Below are positions 17,490 through 25,456 of a DNA stretch of 64,000 nt, in pieces. Every line of letters begins with the position of its first letter. Within the stretch, counting starts at the first letter, position 1. The position numbers and the translations under genes were made by a program. Location of the stretch: NCBI GenBank assembly GCA_041686955.1, contig JAWLCV010000009.1, positions 17,847 to 81,846 on the forward strand, written 5' to 3'. The DNA comes from UBA7803 sp041686955 (GTDB taxonomy: Bacteria; Pseudomonadota; Gammaproteobacteria; Pseudomonadales; Azotimanducaceae). The notes beneath the pieces were generated by a model. It did no database searches and was not told the origin of the DNA. It saw nothing but the letters and a program-made list of their open reading frames with translations.

Positions 17490-18517
17490 CCGCACCCGTT
17501 CGGGTCGCCGTCTGCGTGAATCCCATGTCGGGGCGCGACGTGCGCCGCCTGGCGGCCCGGGCCACCAACATGACCCACGAGGCGAAGCGGGACATCGTCG
17601 CGCGGGTGGCGGCGGGGGCCGTGGCCTCGGGCGCCACGGACCTGTACGTCACCCGGGAGCCGTTCAACATCGCCGCCGCGGCGCTCGAGTATCTGGATCT
17701 CACGGTCCGGGTGCACGTGCTCGAGCCTCGCATCCGCAACAGCGCCGAGGACACCGAGACGGCGGTGGCTGCATTTCTCGAGGCGGGCTGCCGCACCCTG
17801 GTCTCGCTGGGCGGCGACGGCACGAACCGGGCGCTGGTGCGCGCGCTCGGCCGCCGTGCCGACGCGGTGAACCTGATTCCCCTGTCCACCGGAACCAACA
17901 ACGTGTTTCCGGTGCTGACGGAGCCCACCATCGCGGGGATGGCGGCGGCGCTCTGCGCGCGCGGGGACCTGGACCAGGCGCCGGTGAGGCGCCGCGCCAA
18001 AGTGATTCACGTCACCGGGACCGGCCGCTACGGGCTTCCCGTTGCCGACATCGGACTCATCGACGCGGTGCTGCTGCGTCGGGACCACGTGGGCAATTTG
18101 CTGCCCTTCGACGCCGACCGCATCGACCGCATCTTCCTGACCCGCGCGGAACCGGACGCCATCGGCATGTCGCCCATCGGCGGCCTGCTGCACCCGGTGG
18201 ACGCCGGGGCCGACGAGGGTCTGCTGGTGCAGATGGGCCCGGGCCAGCGGTTTCAGGCGCCGGTGTCGCCCGGTCTGTTCCGCGAGGTCAGCGTCGCCAG
18301 CGCCACCCCGGTTCCGCTGGGTCAGCCGGTGACGTTCCCGGGAGAAGGTGTTCTGGCGCTGGACGGTGACCGGGATCACAAGATTCCCGCCGGGGCGGAG
18401 TTGACACTCACCATCCGGCGCGACGGGCCCTGGGTGGTGGACGTGTCCGCCGCGCTGCGCTGGGCGGTAGCCCAGGGTATCATTGCCGGCTCATCGGAAC
18501 GGCAAGCATTTCCATGA
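17486..18517 (+). CDS. ATP-NAD kinase-like / AcoX-type protein
   Basis: A 343-residue protein with the diacylglycerol/NAD kinase fold signature SLGGDGTNRALV (near residue 110) and LSTGTNNVFP (near 133). It opens with VAVCVNPMSGRDVR, as in the ATP-NAD/AcoX kinase group rather than canonical NadK. Family members are thought to phosphorylate NAD or a related substrate; the substrate here cannot be read from sequence. Starts at GTG overlapping the peptidase stop and ends overlapping the fabV ATG (ATGA), so the three genes look like one translationally coupled operon. Confidence 0.83.
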   Translation: MTAPVRVAVCVNPMSGRDVRRLAARATNMTHEAKRDIVARVAAGAVASGATDLYVTREPFNIAAAALEYLDLTVRVHVLEPRIRNSAEDTETAVAAFLEAGCRTLVSLGGDGTNRALVRALGRRADAVNLIPLSTGTNNVFPVLTEPTIAGMAAALCARGDLDQAPVRRRAKVIHVTGTGRYGLPVADIGLIDAVLLRRDHVGNLLPFDADRIDRIFLTRAEPDAIGMSPIGGLLHPVDAGADEGLLVQMGPGQRFQAPVSPGLFREVSVASATPVPLGQPVTFPGEGVLALDGDRDHKIPAGAELTLTIRRDGPWVVDVSAALRWAVAQGIIAGSSERQAFP

Positions 18518-19698
18518 TCGTGAAGCCCAGAATCCGCGGATTCATATGCACCACTGCGCACCCGGCCGGCTGCGCCGCCCACGTACGGGAACAGATCGAC
18601 TACGTGAAGAGTCGTCCGAAGGTGGAGGCGGAGGTTCGCAAGGTGCTGGTGCTGGGGGCGTCCGGCGGTTACGGCCTGGCGTCGAGGATCGTCGCCGCCA
18701 TCGGCTGCGGTGCCGCGACTCTGGGTGTCTCCTTCGAGAAACCACCCGCCGAGGACAAGACGGCCACCGCCGGCTGGTACAACAACATCGCCTTCGAGGA
18801 AGCGGCCACGGCCGCCGGCCTGTACGCGAAGACGCTGGACGGCGACGCCTTCTCGGATGCGATGAAGGCCCGGGTGGTGGAGACCATCCGCGAGGATCTC
18901 GGGCAGATCGACATGCTGGTCTACAGCCTGGCCTCGCCGGTACGTCAGCATCCGAAGACGGGGGAGCTGTTCCGCTCGGTGATCAAGCCCCTGGCCGAGC
19001 CGGTGCACATCAAGACCCTGCACGTGGATCGGGGCGTGGTGCACGAGGTGGACCTGGAGCCCGCCACCGAGGAGGAGACCCGGGCCACCGTCGCCGTCAT
19101 GGGCGGCGAGGACTGGGAGATGTGGATCGACGCGCTCCGCCAGGCCGGGGTGCTGGCGGAAGGCTTCCGCACCATGGCCTTCACCTACATCGGCAGCGAC
19201 CTCACCTGGCCCATCTACTGGAAGGGCACCCTGGGGAAGGCCAAGGAAGACCTGGACCGGGCCGCGGCGGCGCTGCGCGGGCGGCTCGAGGGGCTTCACG
19301 GCGACGCCCGGGTGGCCACCCTGAAGGCCATCGTCAGTCAGGCCAGCGCGGCGATCCCCGTGGTGCCGTTGTACGCGTCGCTGCTGTTCCGGGTGATGAA
19401 GGAAGCGGGGGTCCACGAGGAGACCATCGAGCACATCTACCGGCTGTTCGACACCCAGCTCGCCGGCGGCGACATGAACCTCGACGACGAGGGGCGCATC
19501 CGGGTGGACGACGTGGAGCTCTCGGATCCCATCCAGGACGAAGTCCGCAGGCGCTGGCCCCTGGTGACCACCGAGAACCTGAGCGAGCTCGCGGACCTGG
19601 AAGGCTTCCGGCGGGACTTTCTGAAGATCTTCGGCTTCGGCATCGACGGCGTGGACTACGACGCCGACCAGGACCCTACCCTGGGGCGCAACGTCTAG
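18514..19698 (+). CDS. fabV: enoyl-ACP reductase / trans-2-enoyl-CoA reductase (NADH)
   Basis: A 394-residue FabV/TER family reductase that saturates trans-2-enoyl-ACP or -CoA in fatty acid elongation; FabV is the triclosan-insensitive alternative to FabI. It opens MIVKPRIRGFICTTAHPAGC, the family start. A cofactor-binding loop GASGGYGLASR near residue 50 and the catalytic Tyr/Lys segment YIGSDLTWPIYWKGTLGKAK near residue 226 are visible. It shares start/stop overlap with the NAD-kinase-like gene; supply of reducing cofactor to this step is an appealing but unproven link. Confidence 0.96.
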   Translation: MIVKPRIRGFICTTAHPAGCAAHVREQIDYVKSRPKVEAEVRKVLVLGASGGYGLASRIVAAIGCGAATLGVSFEKPPAEDKTATAGWYNNIAFEEAATAAGLYAKTLDGDAFSDAMKARVVETIREDLGQIDMLVYSLASPVRQHPKTGELFRSVIKPLAEPVHIKTLHVDRGVVHEVDLEPATEEETRATVAVMGGEDWEMWIDALRQAGVLAEGFRTMAFTYIGSDLTWPIYWKGTLGKAKEDLDRAAAALRGRLEGLHGDARVATLKAIVSQASAAIPVVPLYASLLFRVMKEAGVHEETIEHIYRLFDTQLAGGDMNLDDEGRIRVDDVELSDPIQDEVRRRWPLVTTENLSELADLEGFRRDFLKIFGFGIDGVDYDADQDPTLGRNV

Positions 19699-19720
19699 TT
19701 CCCCCGAGGCGGAGCCGGGA

Positions 19721-19739
19721 CCCCGGCGCCGAGCCGGGG
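19721..19739. terminator. GC hairpin after fabV
   Basis: CCCCGGC (19721-19727) and GCCGGGG (19733-19739) form a perfect 7-bp stem with a 5-base loop, 22 bases after the fabV stop. There is no T-run, so it is only a candidate terminator. Confidence 0.4.
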
Positions 19740-19789
19740 CTGCGGCGCACAGCATCGTCCGAAGGCGCCGGTAGTCCGCCGGAGACGCG

Positions 19790-19806
19790 GCCGGCAGGCT
19801 GCCGGC
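19790..19806 (+). promoter_or_regulatory. hairpin between ribosome-binding site and start codon of the cyclase gene
   Basis: GCCGGCA (19790-19796) and TGCCGGC (19800-19806) form a 7-bp stem with a 3-base loop that ends right against the ATG. The only Shine-Dalgarno-like GGAG is at 19781-19784, 22 bases before the ATG, too far unless the hairpin is folded and brings the two together. Confidence 0.4.
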
Positions 19807-21003
19807 ATGCGCATCCGCCGATTCCATCAGCGCGCACGCCCGTTCCGCTTCGCCGGATTCTGGGTGCTGGCGCTCTCGTGCCTGGCGTCCGCCGGCGCCG
19901 GGCGCACGTCCTGGCAGACCGCCGTTGCCGTGACCTTCGCCGTGGCCTGGCCTTTCCTGGTGGAACGGCTGCACCGCCGGACGGCCGCGGACGACGCCGG
20001 GCCGGTACGCTTTCAGCTATGGGCCTACGTCGGGGAATGTGCCGTGGTGGCGGCAGTCCTCGCCTGGGCGAGCCTGGCGCCGCTGCCGGCGCTGGCGGTG
20101 GCCGTTTGCCTGCTGGCCGGGGCCACGGCGCTGGCGGGCTGGCGGTTGCTGCTGCCGGCGGCCGCTGCGGCGGGTGCCGGGGCGTGGCTGGGTCTCGGCT
20201 GGGCCCCGGCCGTGACCGCGGCGTCCACGGCGGCGGCGGACGCCGTGGCCATGACGCTGATTCTCGGTTTCTCTCTGGCTCTGGGCTGGCTGGCGTTTCG
20301 CCAGGCTCAGCGCCTGGATGCCCAGCGGCTGGCGTTGGCCCAGCGTTCCGTCGAGCTAGAGCGGGTGAACCGGCGCATGGAACGGTACCTGCCCCCGAGC
20401 CTGCGGGCGCGCCTGCACCAGGACCCGGAGCGGCCGTGCCGCTGGGAACGACGTTGGTTGACCGTGGTCTTCGTCGATCTGGTGGGCTTCACCGAGCTCT
20501 CCGAGGTGCTGGACGCGGAGCCCTTGGCGGGCGTCCTGGACGAATACCTGGGGGCCGTGGTGTCCGCCGCGGAAGAGCGCGGCGGCGAGGTATCCAAGCT
20601 CCTCGGCGACGGCGTCATGGTGGTGTTCGGTGGGCGCGAAGGCGGCAGCCGGCGCTGTCAGGTGGAGGCGGCCCTGACGTTCTGCGAAGCGGTGCCGGCG
20701 GTGCTGGCCGGGCTCTCGGCAAGGTGGCGCGCCCGCGGCGACCTGGTGGACCTGCAGATGCGTGCCGGCGTGGCCAGCGGCTTCTGCACCCTGGGTGATC
20801 GCGGCGGCGCGGAACGGCTGGATTTCACTCTCATCGGCGGCCCGGTCAATCTGTCCAGCCGCCTGCAGGCCCACGCCGCCGCGAACGGCGTGCTCATGGA
20901 CGCGGCCAGCGCGGCCCTCGCCGAGCAGTCCCGCCGGCTGGGAGCGCCCCAAACCGTGGAGCTCAAGGGCCTGGGCAGCCTGCCTGCTTACCCGCTTCCG
21001 TGA
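19807..21003 (+). CDS. membrane-anchored class III adenylate/guanylate cyclase
   Basis: A 398-residue protein. The N-terminal half (about residues 14-165) is hydrophobic with several membrane segments; a short coiled region follows and leads into a class III cyclase domain from about residue 218. The metal-binding aspartates are D224 in VFVDLVGFTE and D268 in LLGDGVMVVFG. The later conserved segment reads DFTLIGGPVNLSSRL, with a glycine where many homologues have aspartate. The lysine in SKLLGDG favours ATP, so cAMP is the likely product. A cAMP phosphodiesterase gene is at 54.4 kb. Confidence 0.88.
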   Translation: MRIRRFHQRARPFRFAGFWVLALSCLASAGAGRTSWQTAVAVTFAVAWPFLVERLHRRTAADDAGPVRFQLWAYVGECAVVAAVLAWASLAPLPALAVAVCLLAGATALAGWRLLLPAAAAAGAGAWLGLGWAPAVTAASTAAADAVAMTLILGFSLALGWLAFRQAQRLDAQRLALAQRSVELERVNRRMERYLPPSLRARLHQDPERPCRWERRWLTVVFVDLVGFTELSEVLDAEPLAGVLDEYLGAVVSAAEERGGEVSKLLGDGVMVVFGGREGGSRRCQVEAALTFCEAVPAVLAGLSARWRARGDLVDLQMRAGVASGFCTLGDRGGAERLDFTLIGGPVNLSSRLQAHAAANGVLMDAASAALAEQSRRLGAPQTVELKGLGSLPAYPLP

Positions 21004-21016
21004 CGCCTGCCGCGTC

Positions 21017-21025
21017 TGTTATGGT
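21017..21025 (+). promoter_or_regulatory. possible extended -10 before hemE
   Basis: TG-T-TATGGT resembles an extended -10 (TGnTATAAT) 31 bases before the hemE ATG, just after the cyclase stop. No clear -35 is seen. Confidence 0.3.
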
Positions 21026-21056
21026 GCCGGCGCTTTCCGCGTTTCGCGAGACTCCC

Positions 21057-22085
21057 ATGGACAAGGTATTCCTTCAGGCTTGCCGGGGCGAGCCCACGCC
21101 CTACACGCCCATCTGGTTGAACAGACAGGCGGGCCGCTACATGCCCGAGTACCACCAGGTGAAGGGCGACACCCCGAGCCTGGAGTTCTTCAAGAATCCG
21201 GAGCTGGCGGCCCGGGCGACCCTGGACGCTCAGCGCATCCTCGGGGTGGATGCCGCCATTCTGTTCGCCGATCTGCTGCCCATCCTGGAGCCCATGGGTC
21301 TGGCCCTGGACTACCGGGCCGGGGAAGGCCCGGTCTTCGCGAACCCCTTGCGCACCGCCGCCGAGGTGGACCGCCTGCGGGTGACGCCGGCACTGGAGGC
21401 CACGCCCTACATCGCGGAAACGGTGAAGAACGTTCTCGCGGAGCTGCCGCGCGACATCGCGCTCATCGGCTTCGCCGGCGCCCCGTTCACCCTGGCGTCC
21501 TACGCCATCGAAGGACGGGGCTCGCGCAACTACATCCACGTCAAGAAGCTCATGTATCAGGCTCCGGACGTCTGGGAGCGCCTCATGACCAAGCTGGTGA
21601 CCCAGGTAACCAGCTACCTGGAGCTGCAGATCGCGGCCGGGGTGGATGCGGTGCAGATCTTCGATACCTGGGTCGGCTGCCTGTCGGTGCCGGACTTCCG
21701 CCGTTACGTGCTGCCCCACCTGGAGCGGCTGGTGGCGAACCTCGCGGGAAAGGTGCCGGTGATCTATTTCGGGACCGGCAACGGTCACCTGCTGGCGGAT
21801 ACCTGCCGTGCGTCCCCGGACGTGCTGGCGCTGGACTGGCGGGTGCCGCTGGGGGCCACGTGGCAGGCGCTCGGCGTCACGGCGGTGCAGGGCAACCTCG
21901 ACCCCATCGTGCTCTGCGCCGACCGGCCGACCGTGGCGAGCCAGGCCCGGTCCGTGCTCGAGGAGGCCGGCGGGCGCCCCGGGCACATCTTCAACCTCGG
22001 CCACGGCATCGTCCCGGAAACCCCGGTGGACAACGTCAAATATCTGGTTGAGTTCGTTCATGAGCAATCCGCCCGCCAGCGTTGA
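21057..22085 (+). CDS. hemE: uroporphyrinogen decarboxylase
   Basis: Cytosolic haem-pathway enzyme that decarboxylates uroporphyrinogen III to coproporphyrinogen III. The 342-residue length is normal. The N-terminal substrate-binding motif PIWLNRQAGRYMPEY (residues about 17-31) and the internal GFAGAPFTLASYAIEG are diagnostic. The ATG giving MDKVFLQACRGE is the family start. The 3' end overlaps the VanZ-like gene by 26 bases. Confidence 0.98.
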   Translation: MDKVFLQACRGEPTPYTPIWLNRQAGRYMPEYHQVKGDTPSLEFFKNPELAARATLDAQRILGVDAAILFADLLPILEPMGLALDYRAGEGPVFANPLRTAAEVDRLRVTPALEATPYIAETVKNVLAELPRDIALIGFAGAPFTLASYAIEGRGSRNYIHVKKLMYQAPDVWERLMTKLVTQVTSYLELQIAAGVDAVQIFDTWVGCLSVPDFRRYVLPHLERLVANLAGKVPVIYFGTGNGHLLADTCRASPDVLALDWRVPLGATWQALGVTAVQGNLDPIVLCADRPTVASQARSVLEEAGGRPGHIFNLGHGIVPETPVDNVKYLVEFVHEQSARQR

Positions 22086-22485
22086 GCGGGCCCTGGATGT
22101 CTGCCTGTCCGCCGCTTTCTGGCTGCCGCTGGTGGTGTGCACCTACCTGGCGGTGACGCCGAGCCCGCCGGATGCGCTTTTTCGGGTGAGCGACGTGGTG
22201 CTCCACGCCCTGGCGTTCAGCTACCTCACCTTGGCGCTCGGTCTGGCGCACCGCCAGCGGCTGCCCGCGGTGGCCGCGTGGATGCTGGGCTACGGGGTTC
22301 TGATCGAGGTGCTGCAGAGCTTCACGGCGGAGCGCAGCCCCGAGATCAAGGACCTGCTGGTGGACACCGGCGGCATCGTCCTCGGCCTCGGGCTGCTGCA
22401 TTCAGCGGGCCATACGCTCCGCCGCTGGGGCGGCAGTATCCTGGCGCGGTTGGTGGGGCGCGGCGAGGTCGGCGGCGAGCCGTGA
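22060..22485 (+). CDS. VanZ-family small membrane protein
   Basis: 141 residues with about four hydrophobic segments (FWLPLVVCTYLAV, VVLHALAFSYLTLALGL, WMLGYGVLIEVLQSF and GGIVLGLGLLHSA). The pattern H-A-x-F-x-Y and E-V-L-Q-x-F-T-x-x-R-S-P-E-I-K-D matches the VanZ-like domain. Apart from teicoplanin resistance in enterococci its function is unknown. It starts inside the 3' end of hemE in another frame, so it is probably co-translated. Confidence 0.8.
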   Translation: MSNPPASVERALDVCLSAAFWLPLVVCTYLAVTPSPPDALFRVSDVVLHALAFSYLTLALGLAHRQRLPAVAAWMLGYGVLIEVLQSFTAERSPEIKDLLVDTGGIVLGLGLLHSAGHTLRRWGGSILARLVGRGEVGGEP

Positions 22486-22497
22486 GTCGAGCGCTGG

Positions 22498-22920
22498 TCA
22501 GCGCTCGAACAACTGCCTGGCCATGTCGGCGAAGGCCTTGAACTCCAGCGCGTTGCCGCTGGGGTCGAGAAAGAACAACGTGGCCTGCTCCCCGGGCTGT
22601 CCCTGGAAGCGCACGTGGGGCTCGATGACGAACTCCGTTCCCGCTTTCCGCAGGCGCTCGGCCAGGGCCTGCCACTCGGGCATCTCCAGCACCACGCCGA
22701 AGTGCGGTACCGGCACCTGGTCCCCGTCCACCGGGTTGTGATGCAGCTCCGCCGGTCCGCCGGGGGCGAGATGACAGACGAGCTGGTGGCCGTACAGATC
22801 GAAGTCCACCCAGGTCTCGGCGCTGCGGCCTTCCGGGCAGCGGAGCAGGCCCCCGTAGAAGTCTCGCGCCTCGGCCAGGTCGCGCACGCGGATAGCGAGG
22901 TGAAACGGGGTGAGCGGCAT
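22498..22920 (-). CDS. VOC / glyoxalase-fold protein
   Basis: A 140-residue protein with the vicinal-oxygen-chelate fold: it starts MPLTPFHLAIRVRDLAEARDFYGG, of which FHLAIRVRDL is the classic first motif, and ends DPSGNALEFKAFADM, the usual second half. Histidine and glutamate in these motifs are plausible metal ligands. The substrate is not evident; close relatives include fosfomycin-resistance and glyoxalase-like proteins of unknown function. Confidence 0.87.
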   Translation of the reverse strand: MPLTPFHLAIRVRDLAEARDFYGGLLRCPEGRSAETWVDFDLYGHQLVCHLAPGGPAELHHNPVDGDQVPVPHFGVVLEMPEWQALAERLRKAGTEFVIEPHVRFQGQPGEQATLFFLDPSGNALEFKAFADMARQLFER

Positions 22921-23003
22921 GTTCTTCTCTCCTGATGGTCCCGCCGAGCGGTGCCGGCGCGAAGCTGCGGCTCCGCCTCTGAAACCATTCTCGGCCGATG
23001 TGA

Positions 23004-23255
23004 GTGGCCTGTTACCGGCTCGAGCGGGGGGTTTTGAAGTACGTCAACCAGGGCGCACGGCCGGCTTCCCCTGCGCTGCAGCTTGATCCTATACTCGCCT
23101 TGTTAGACCCGCGCCCCGAATTGCCTTCAGAGTCTCTGCTCGTGGATAACTCGGTATCAAGTCTGATGAGGGAGCCCCCGGGCTCTTCAGTGGAAGTCAT
23201 TGTACGCCGATTGATGGCCGCGGTGCTGCGTACGGAACTGCTTGAGCGAAAGTGA
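23004..23255 (+). CDS. possible small protein overlapping the RRM gene start
   Basis: I do not recognise it. An open frame of up to 83 codons (GTG start; a shorter product from an internal start such as GTG 23142 is equally possible) ends with TGA sharing its A with the ATG of the RRM gene (TGATG), the usual mark of translational coupling. The C-terminal part SVEVIVRRLMAAVLRTELLE reads as an amphipathic helix. The stretch is less GC-rich than its surroundings. It may instead be only a long 5' leader for the RRM mRNA. Confidence 0.4.
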   Translation: MACYRLERGVLKYVNQGARPASPALQLDPILALLDPRPELPSESLLVDNSVSSLMREPPGSSVEVIVRRLMAAVLRTELLERK

Positions 23256-23503
23256 TGAAGAAACTATATGTTGGCAACCTGCCCTGGAACGTAACCGACA
23301 GCGAACTGGAGGCCTACTTCGCTGGGGTAGGTCAGGTTCTCTCCGCTCGCGTGATCACAGATAGAGACACCGGGCGCTCGCGAGGCTTCGGCTTCGTGGA
23401 GATGGACGACGCTGGCGGCACGAAAGCCATTGCGGAGTTGAACGGCAAGGACATGGGCGGCCGCGCCCTGCGGGTCAACGAAGCCAACGAGCGCCGTCGC
23501 TGA
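23255..23503 (+). CDS. RNA recognition motif (RRM) RNA-binding protein
   Basis: An 82-residue single RRM. RNP2 is LYVGNLPW (residues 4-11) and RNP1 is RGFGFVEM (residues about 43-50); the aromatic residues that stack on RNA are present. The glycine-rich tail often found in bacterial and cyanobacterial RRM proteins is missing; it ends just after the last strand. Start is the ATG overlapping the upstream frame's stop, with a GTG one codon earlier. A strong hairpin follows its stop. Confidence 0.92.
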   Translation: MKKLYVGNLPWNVTDSELEAYFAGVGQVLSARVITDRDTGRSRGFGFVEMDDAGGTKAIAELNGKDMGGRALRVNEANERRR

Positions 23504-23514
23504 CGTGACGGCCC

Positions 23515-23542
23515 ACGCCCGCCGTCGGTAGGCGGCGGGCGT
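23515..23542. terminator. bidirectional hairpin between RRM and DUF4404 genes
   Basis: ACGCCCGCCG and CGGCGGGCGT pair perfectly over 10 bp with an 8-base loop, 12 bases after the RRM stop and 41 bases from the stop of the convergent gene. No T-run is present on either side, but the position between convergent genes favours a terminator. Confidence 0.6.
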
Positions 23543-23582
23543 TCAGCGGAAGACCGATTCTTCCAGCAGGCCGGGCTGCTGG

Positions 23583-23858
23583 TCAGATGCCCATGCGTCC
23601 CAGGGCGTTCATCAGCTCGCGGAAGAAGCGTTCCGTGTTGGGGTGCTGAGCGGCGAAGTCCGCTGCCAGCAGCTCCAGCCGCTCGCGCAGCCCCTCCGCT
23701 TCGGCGGTGGGATTGCTCTCCCGGCTGGCGAGCAGCGCATGAATGTCGTCGTCCACCTCCTGCAACAGCGACCGCAGGTCGTCGTCCAGCTCTGGAGTCT
23801 TTTCCAGCTCCTGATGGAGCTCGTTCAAGGTGGTCTTGATGTCGCGGCTGTTGGCCAT
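23583..23858 (-). CDS. DUF4404 family protein
   Basis: A 91-residue, almost all-helical, acidic protein. Heptad-like spacing of leucines in residues about 8-45 (LNELHQELEKTPELDDDLRSL, partly quoted) suggests a coiled coil. It matches the DUF4404 pattern in length and in its HPNTERFFRELMNALGRMGI end. No function is known. Confidence 0.82.
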   Translation of the reverse strand: MANSRDIKTTLNELHQELEKTPELDDDLRSLLQEVDDDIHALLASRESNPTAEAEGLRERLELLAADFAAQHPNTERFFRELMNALGRMGI

Positions 23859-23904
23859 GGACCTTCCACTACCCGGTGACTGCCAGCGGTCATCTTACAA
23901 CGCG

Positions 23905-23994
23905 GGCCCGCGCATCGCCGCCGGCCCGCGCATCGCCGCCGGCCCGCGCATCGCCGCCGGCCCGCGCATCGCCGCCGGCCCGCGCATCCCCGCG
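23905..23994. repeat. five tandem 18-bp repeats
   Basis: Five head-to-tail copies of GGCCCGCGCATCGCCGCC: four identical, the last with two changes. They occupy most of the gap between the DUF4404 start and the YjbR-like gene's 3' end. The unit is a multiple of three but lies outside the called genes. Confidence 0.93.
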
Positions 23995-24023
23995 GGGCCG
24001 GTTCGGCAGCCGACCGCCCGACG

Positions 24024-24404
24024 TCAGCGATAGAGGGCCTCGCGCCCGTAGCGCACCTCCAGGGCCACGCGCTCGGCCTTCGGCAGCTTGCGCACCACCA
24101 GGGCGTAGGAGCGGTCCATCATCCGTTCCAGCTCCGGTGCCGGGATGGAACCGTCCAGCCGCACTGTGTTCCAGTGCGCCTTGTTCATGTGGTAGCCCGG
24201 GGTGACCGCGTCGAACACGTCGCGCAGCATCAGCGCTTCCTCCGGGTCGCACTTCAGGTTCATGCGCGCCTGGCCGTCCTCCTCCGCCAGGGTGGCGAAC
24301 ATGCGGCCGCGAACCTTGGCCACCCACACGTCGGGGCCGAACGGATGATCTTCCGTCGCCTCCGGGCGGCTCAGCAGGTAGTCGCGAGCGCTCTGGTAAT
24401 CCAT
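24024..24404 (-). CDS. MmcQ/YjbR family DNA-binding-fold protein
   Basis: A 126-residue YjbR/MmcQ (CyaY-like fold) protein. MDYQSARDYLLSRPEATEDHP, of which ARDYLLSRPEATEDHPFG is the family opening, and the later HMNKAHWNTVRLDG near residue 76 are typical. Function is unknown; the fold was once linked to double-stranded DNA binding. It starts 12 bases from the stop of the YaiI-like gene, so the two are probably co-transcribed. Confidence 0.88.
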   Translation of the reverse strand: MDYQSARDYLLSRPEATEDHPFGPDVWVAKVRGRMFATLAEEDGQARMNLKCDPEEALMLRDVFDAVTPGYHMNKAHWNTVRLDGSIPAPELERMMDRSYALVVRKLPKAERVALEVRYGREALYR

Positions 24405-24416
24405 GGTCGTCCCGGT

Positions 24417-24878
24417 TCAGGGCCGGCGCGTGGGCCGGCTGGACTGGAGGAAGCGGTCGAGCTGGTTGGCGAATGCCTGAACTTCGGCCTTGCCGGGCGC
24501 GCTCTGGCTGCTGCTTATGGCGCCGGTCTCGCGAAGCTGCTCCATGAGGTTGCGGCGGGCCAGGTGGTCGTGAATGTTCTCCGCCGTGTACAGGGTGCCC
24601 CGGGGGTTCAAGGCGGTCCCGCCGAGCCGCACCACGTCCGCCGCCAGGGGCACGTCGGCGGTGATCACCAGGTCTCCGGGGGTCATCTGCGATGCAATGG
24701 CGTTGTCCGCCACGTCGAACCCGCTGGGGACCTGTAACGACCTCAGGTATCGGGAGGGCGGCACCCGCTGATGGTGGTTGGCCACCAGCACGGTCTCGAT
24801 CTCCAGGCGCTCCGCGGCCCGAAACAGCACCGCCTTGATCGCGTTGGGACAGGCATCGGCGTCCACCCAGATTCTCAT
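24417..24878 (-). CDS. yaiI: YaiI/YqxD family protein (DUF188, PIN-like fold)
   Basis: A 153-residue protein starting MRIWVDADACPNAIK, the hallmark of UPF0178/DUF188. Conserved acidic residues in DADACP and later DVADNAIASQMTPGDLVITA are those expected for a PIN-like nuclease site, but activity has not been shown for this family. It sits within a run of minus-strand genes between the L,D-transpeptidase and the YjbR-like gene. Confidence 0.92.
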   Translation of the reverse strand: MRIWVDADACPNAIKAVLFRAAERLEIETVLVANHHQRVPPSRYLRSLQVPSGFDVADNAIASQMTPGDLVITADVPLAADVVRLGGTALNPRGTLYTAENIHDHLARRNLMEQLRETGAISSSQSAPGKAEVQAFANQLDRFLQSSRPTRRP

Positions 24879-24897
24879 GAGGCGCTTCCTGCGGAGC

Positions 24898-25398
24898 TTA
24901 CGGTTTGATCTCCACCGGCGTTCCGAGATCGACCAGGGACCAGATCTCCTCGATCTCCGCGTTGGTGACGGCGATGCAGCCGTCGGTCCAGTCGTCCCCC
25001 AGGTGGCGCTGTCCCAGCCAGCCCTGCCCGTTCTTCAAGCCGTGGATCATGATCTGGCCCCCGGGATTCAGCCCCGCCTCCAGGGCGCGCACACGATCCG
25101 CCTCGTTGGGATAAGAGATGCGCAGGGCCCGGTGGAACTGGCTGCGGGCGTTGCGCTGGTCGATGGTGTACACGCCCTCGGGCGTGCGCTGATCACCCTC
25201 GAACCGCTTGTGCCCTTTCGGCGCTCGGCCGAGAGCAACTGCGTAGGTTCTCACCGGCTGATCGCCGCGCAGCAGGATGAGTTGCCGTTCGCTCTTGTCG
25301 ATGACGATTCGGTCGACCGTGCCGTCGGCCGCCTGTACCCCCGTGGCCACCCCGCCGATGAGCATGGAGAAGCCGACGACCGCACCAATACGCCGCAT
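24898..25398 (-). CDS. YkuD-type L,D-transpeptidase, exported
   Basis: 166 residues. I chose the ATG giving MRRIGAVVGFSMLIGGVATG because it opens directly into a signal peptide (likely cut after QAADG/VQA) and has a GAGGGTGG upstream; two in-frame ATG/ATT-region starts further upstream would put extra residues before it. The catalytic Cys lies in DWTDGCIAVTN, with the conserved MIHG histidine about 20 residues earlier. It would form 3-3 cross-links or attach proteins to peptidoglycan in the periplasm. Confidence 0.9.
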   Translation of the reverse strand: MRRIGAVVGFSMLIGGVATGVQAADGTVDRIVIDKSERQLILLRGDQPVRTYAVALGRAPKGHKRFEGDQRTPEGVYTIDQRNARSQFHRALRISYPNEADRVRALEAGLNPGGQIMIHGLKNGQGWLGQRHLGDDWTDGCIAVTNAEIEEIWSLVDLGTPVEIKP

Positions 25399-25456
25399 GG
25401 ATGAAACCACCCTCGCTCCCGCAGACTGAATCGTCATTGTAGCCAGGGGCCGCGGC

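Noticed and set aside
15459..17495. A 678-codon minus-strand frame
   Set aside because: It is antisense to the S9 peptidase, whose catalytic triad and signal peptide are intact; the minus-strand product is His/Arg/Val-rich low-complexity.
23905..23994. Tandem repeats considered as a CRISPR array
   Set aside because: The units are directly adjacent with no spacers, and no cas gene is present.
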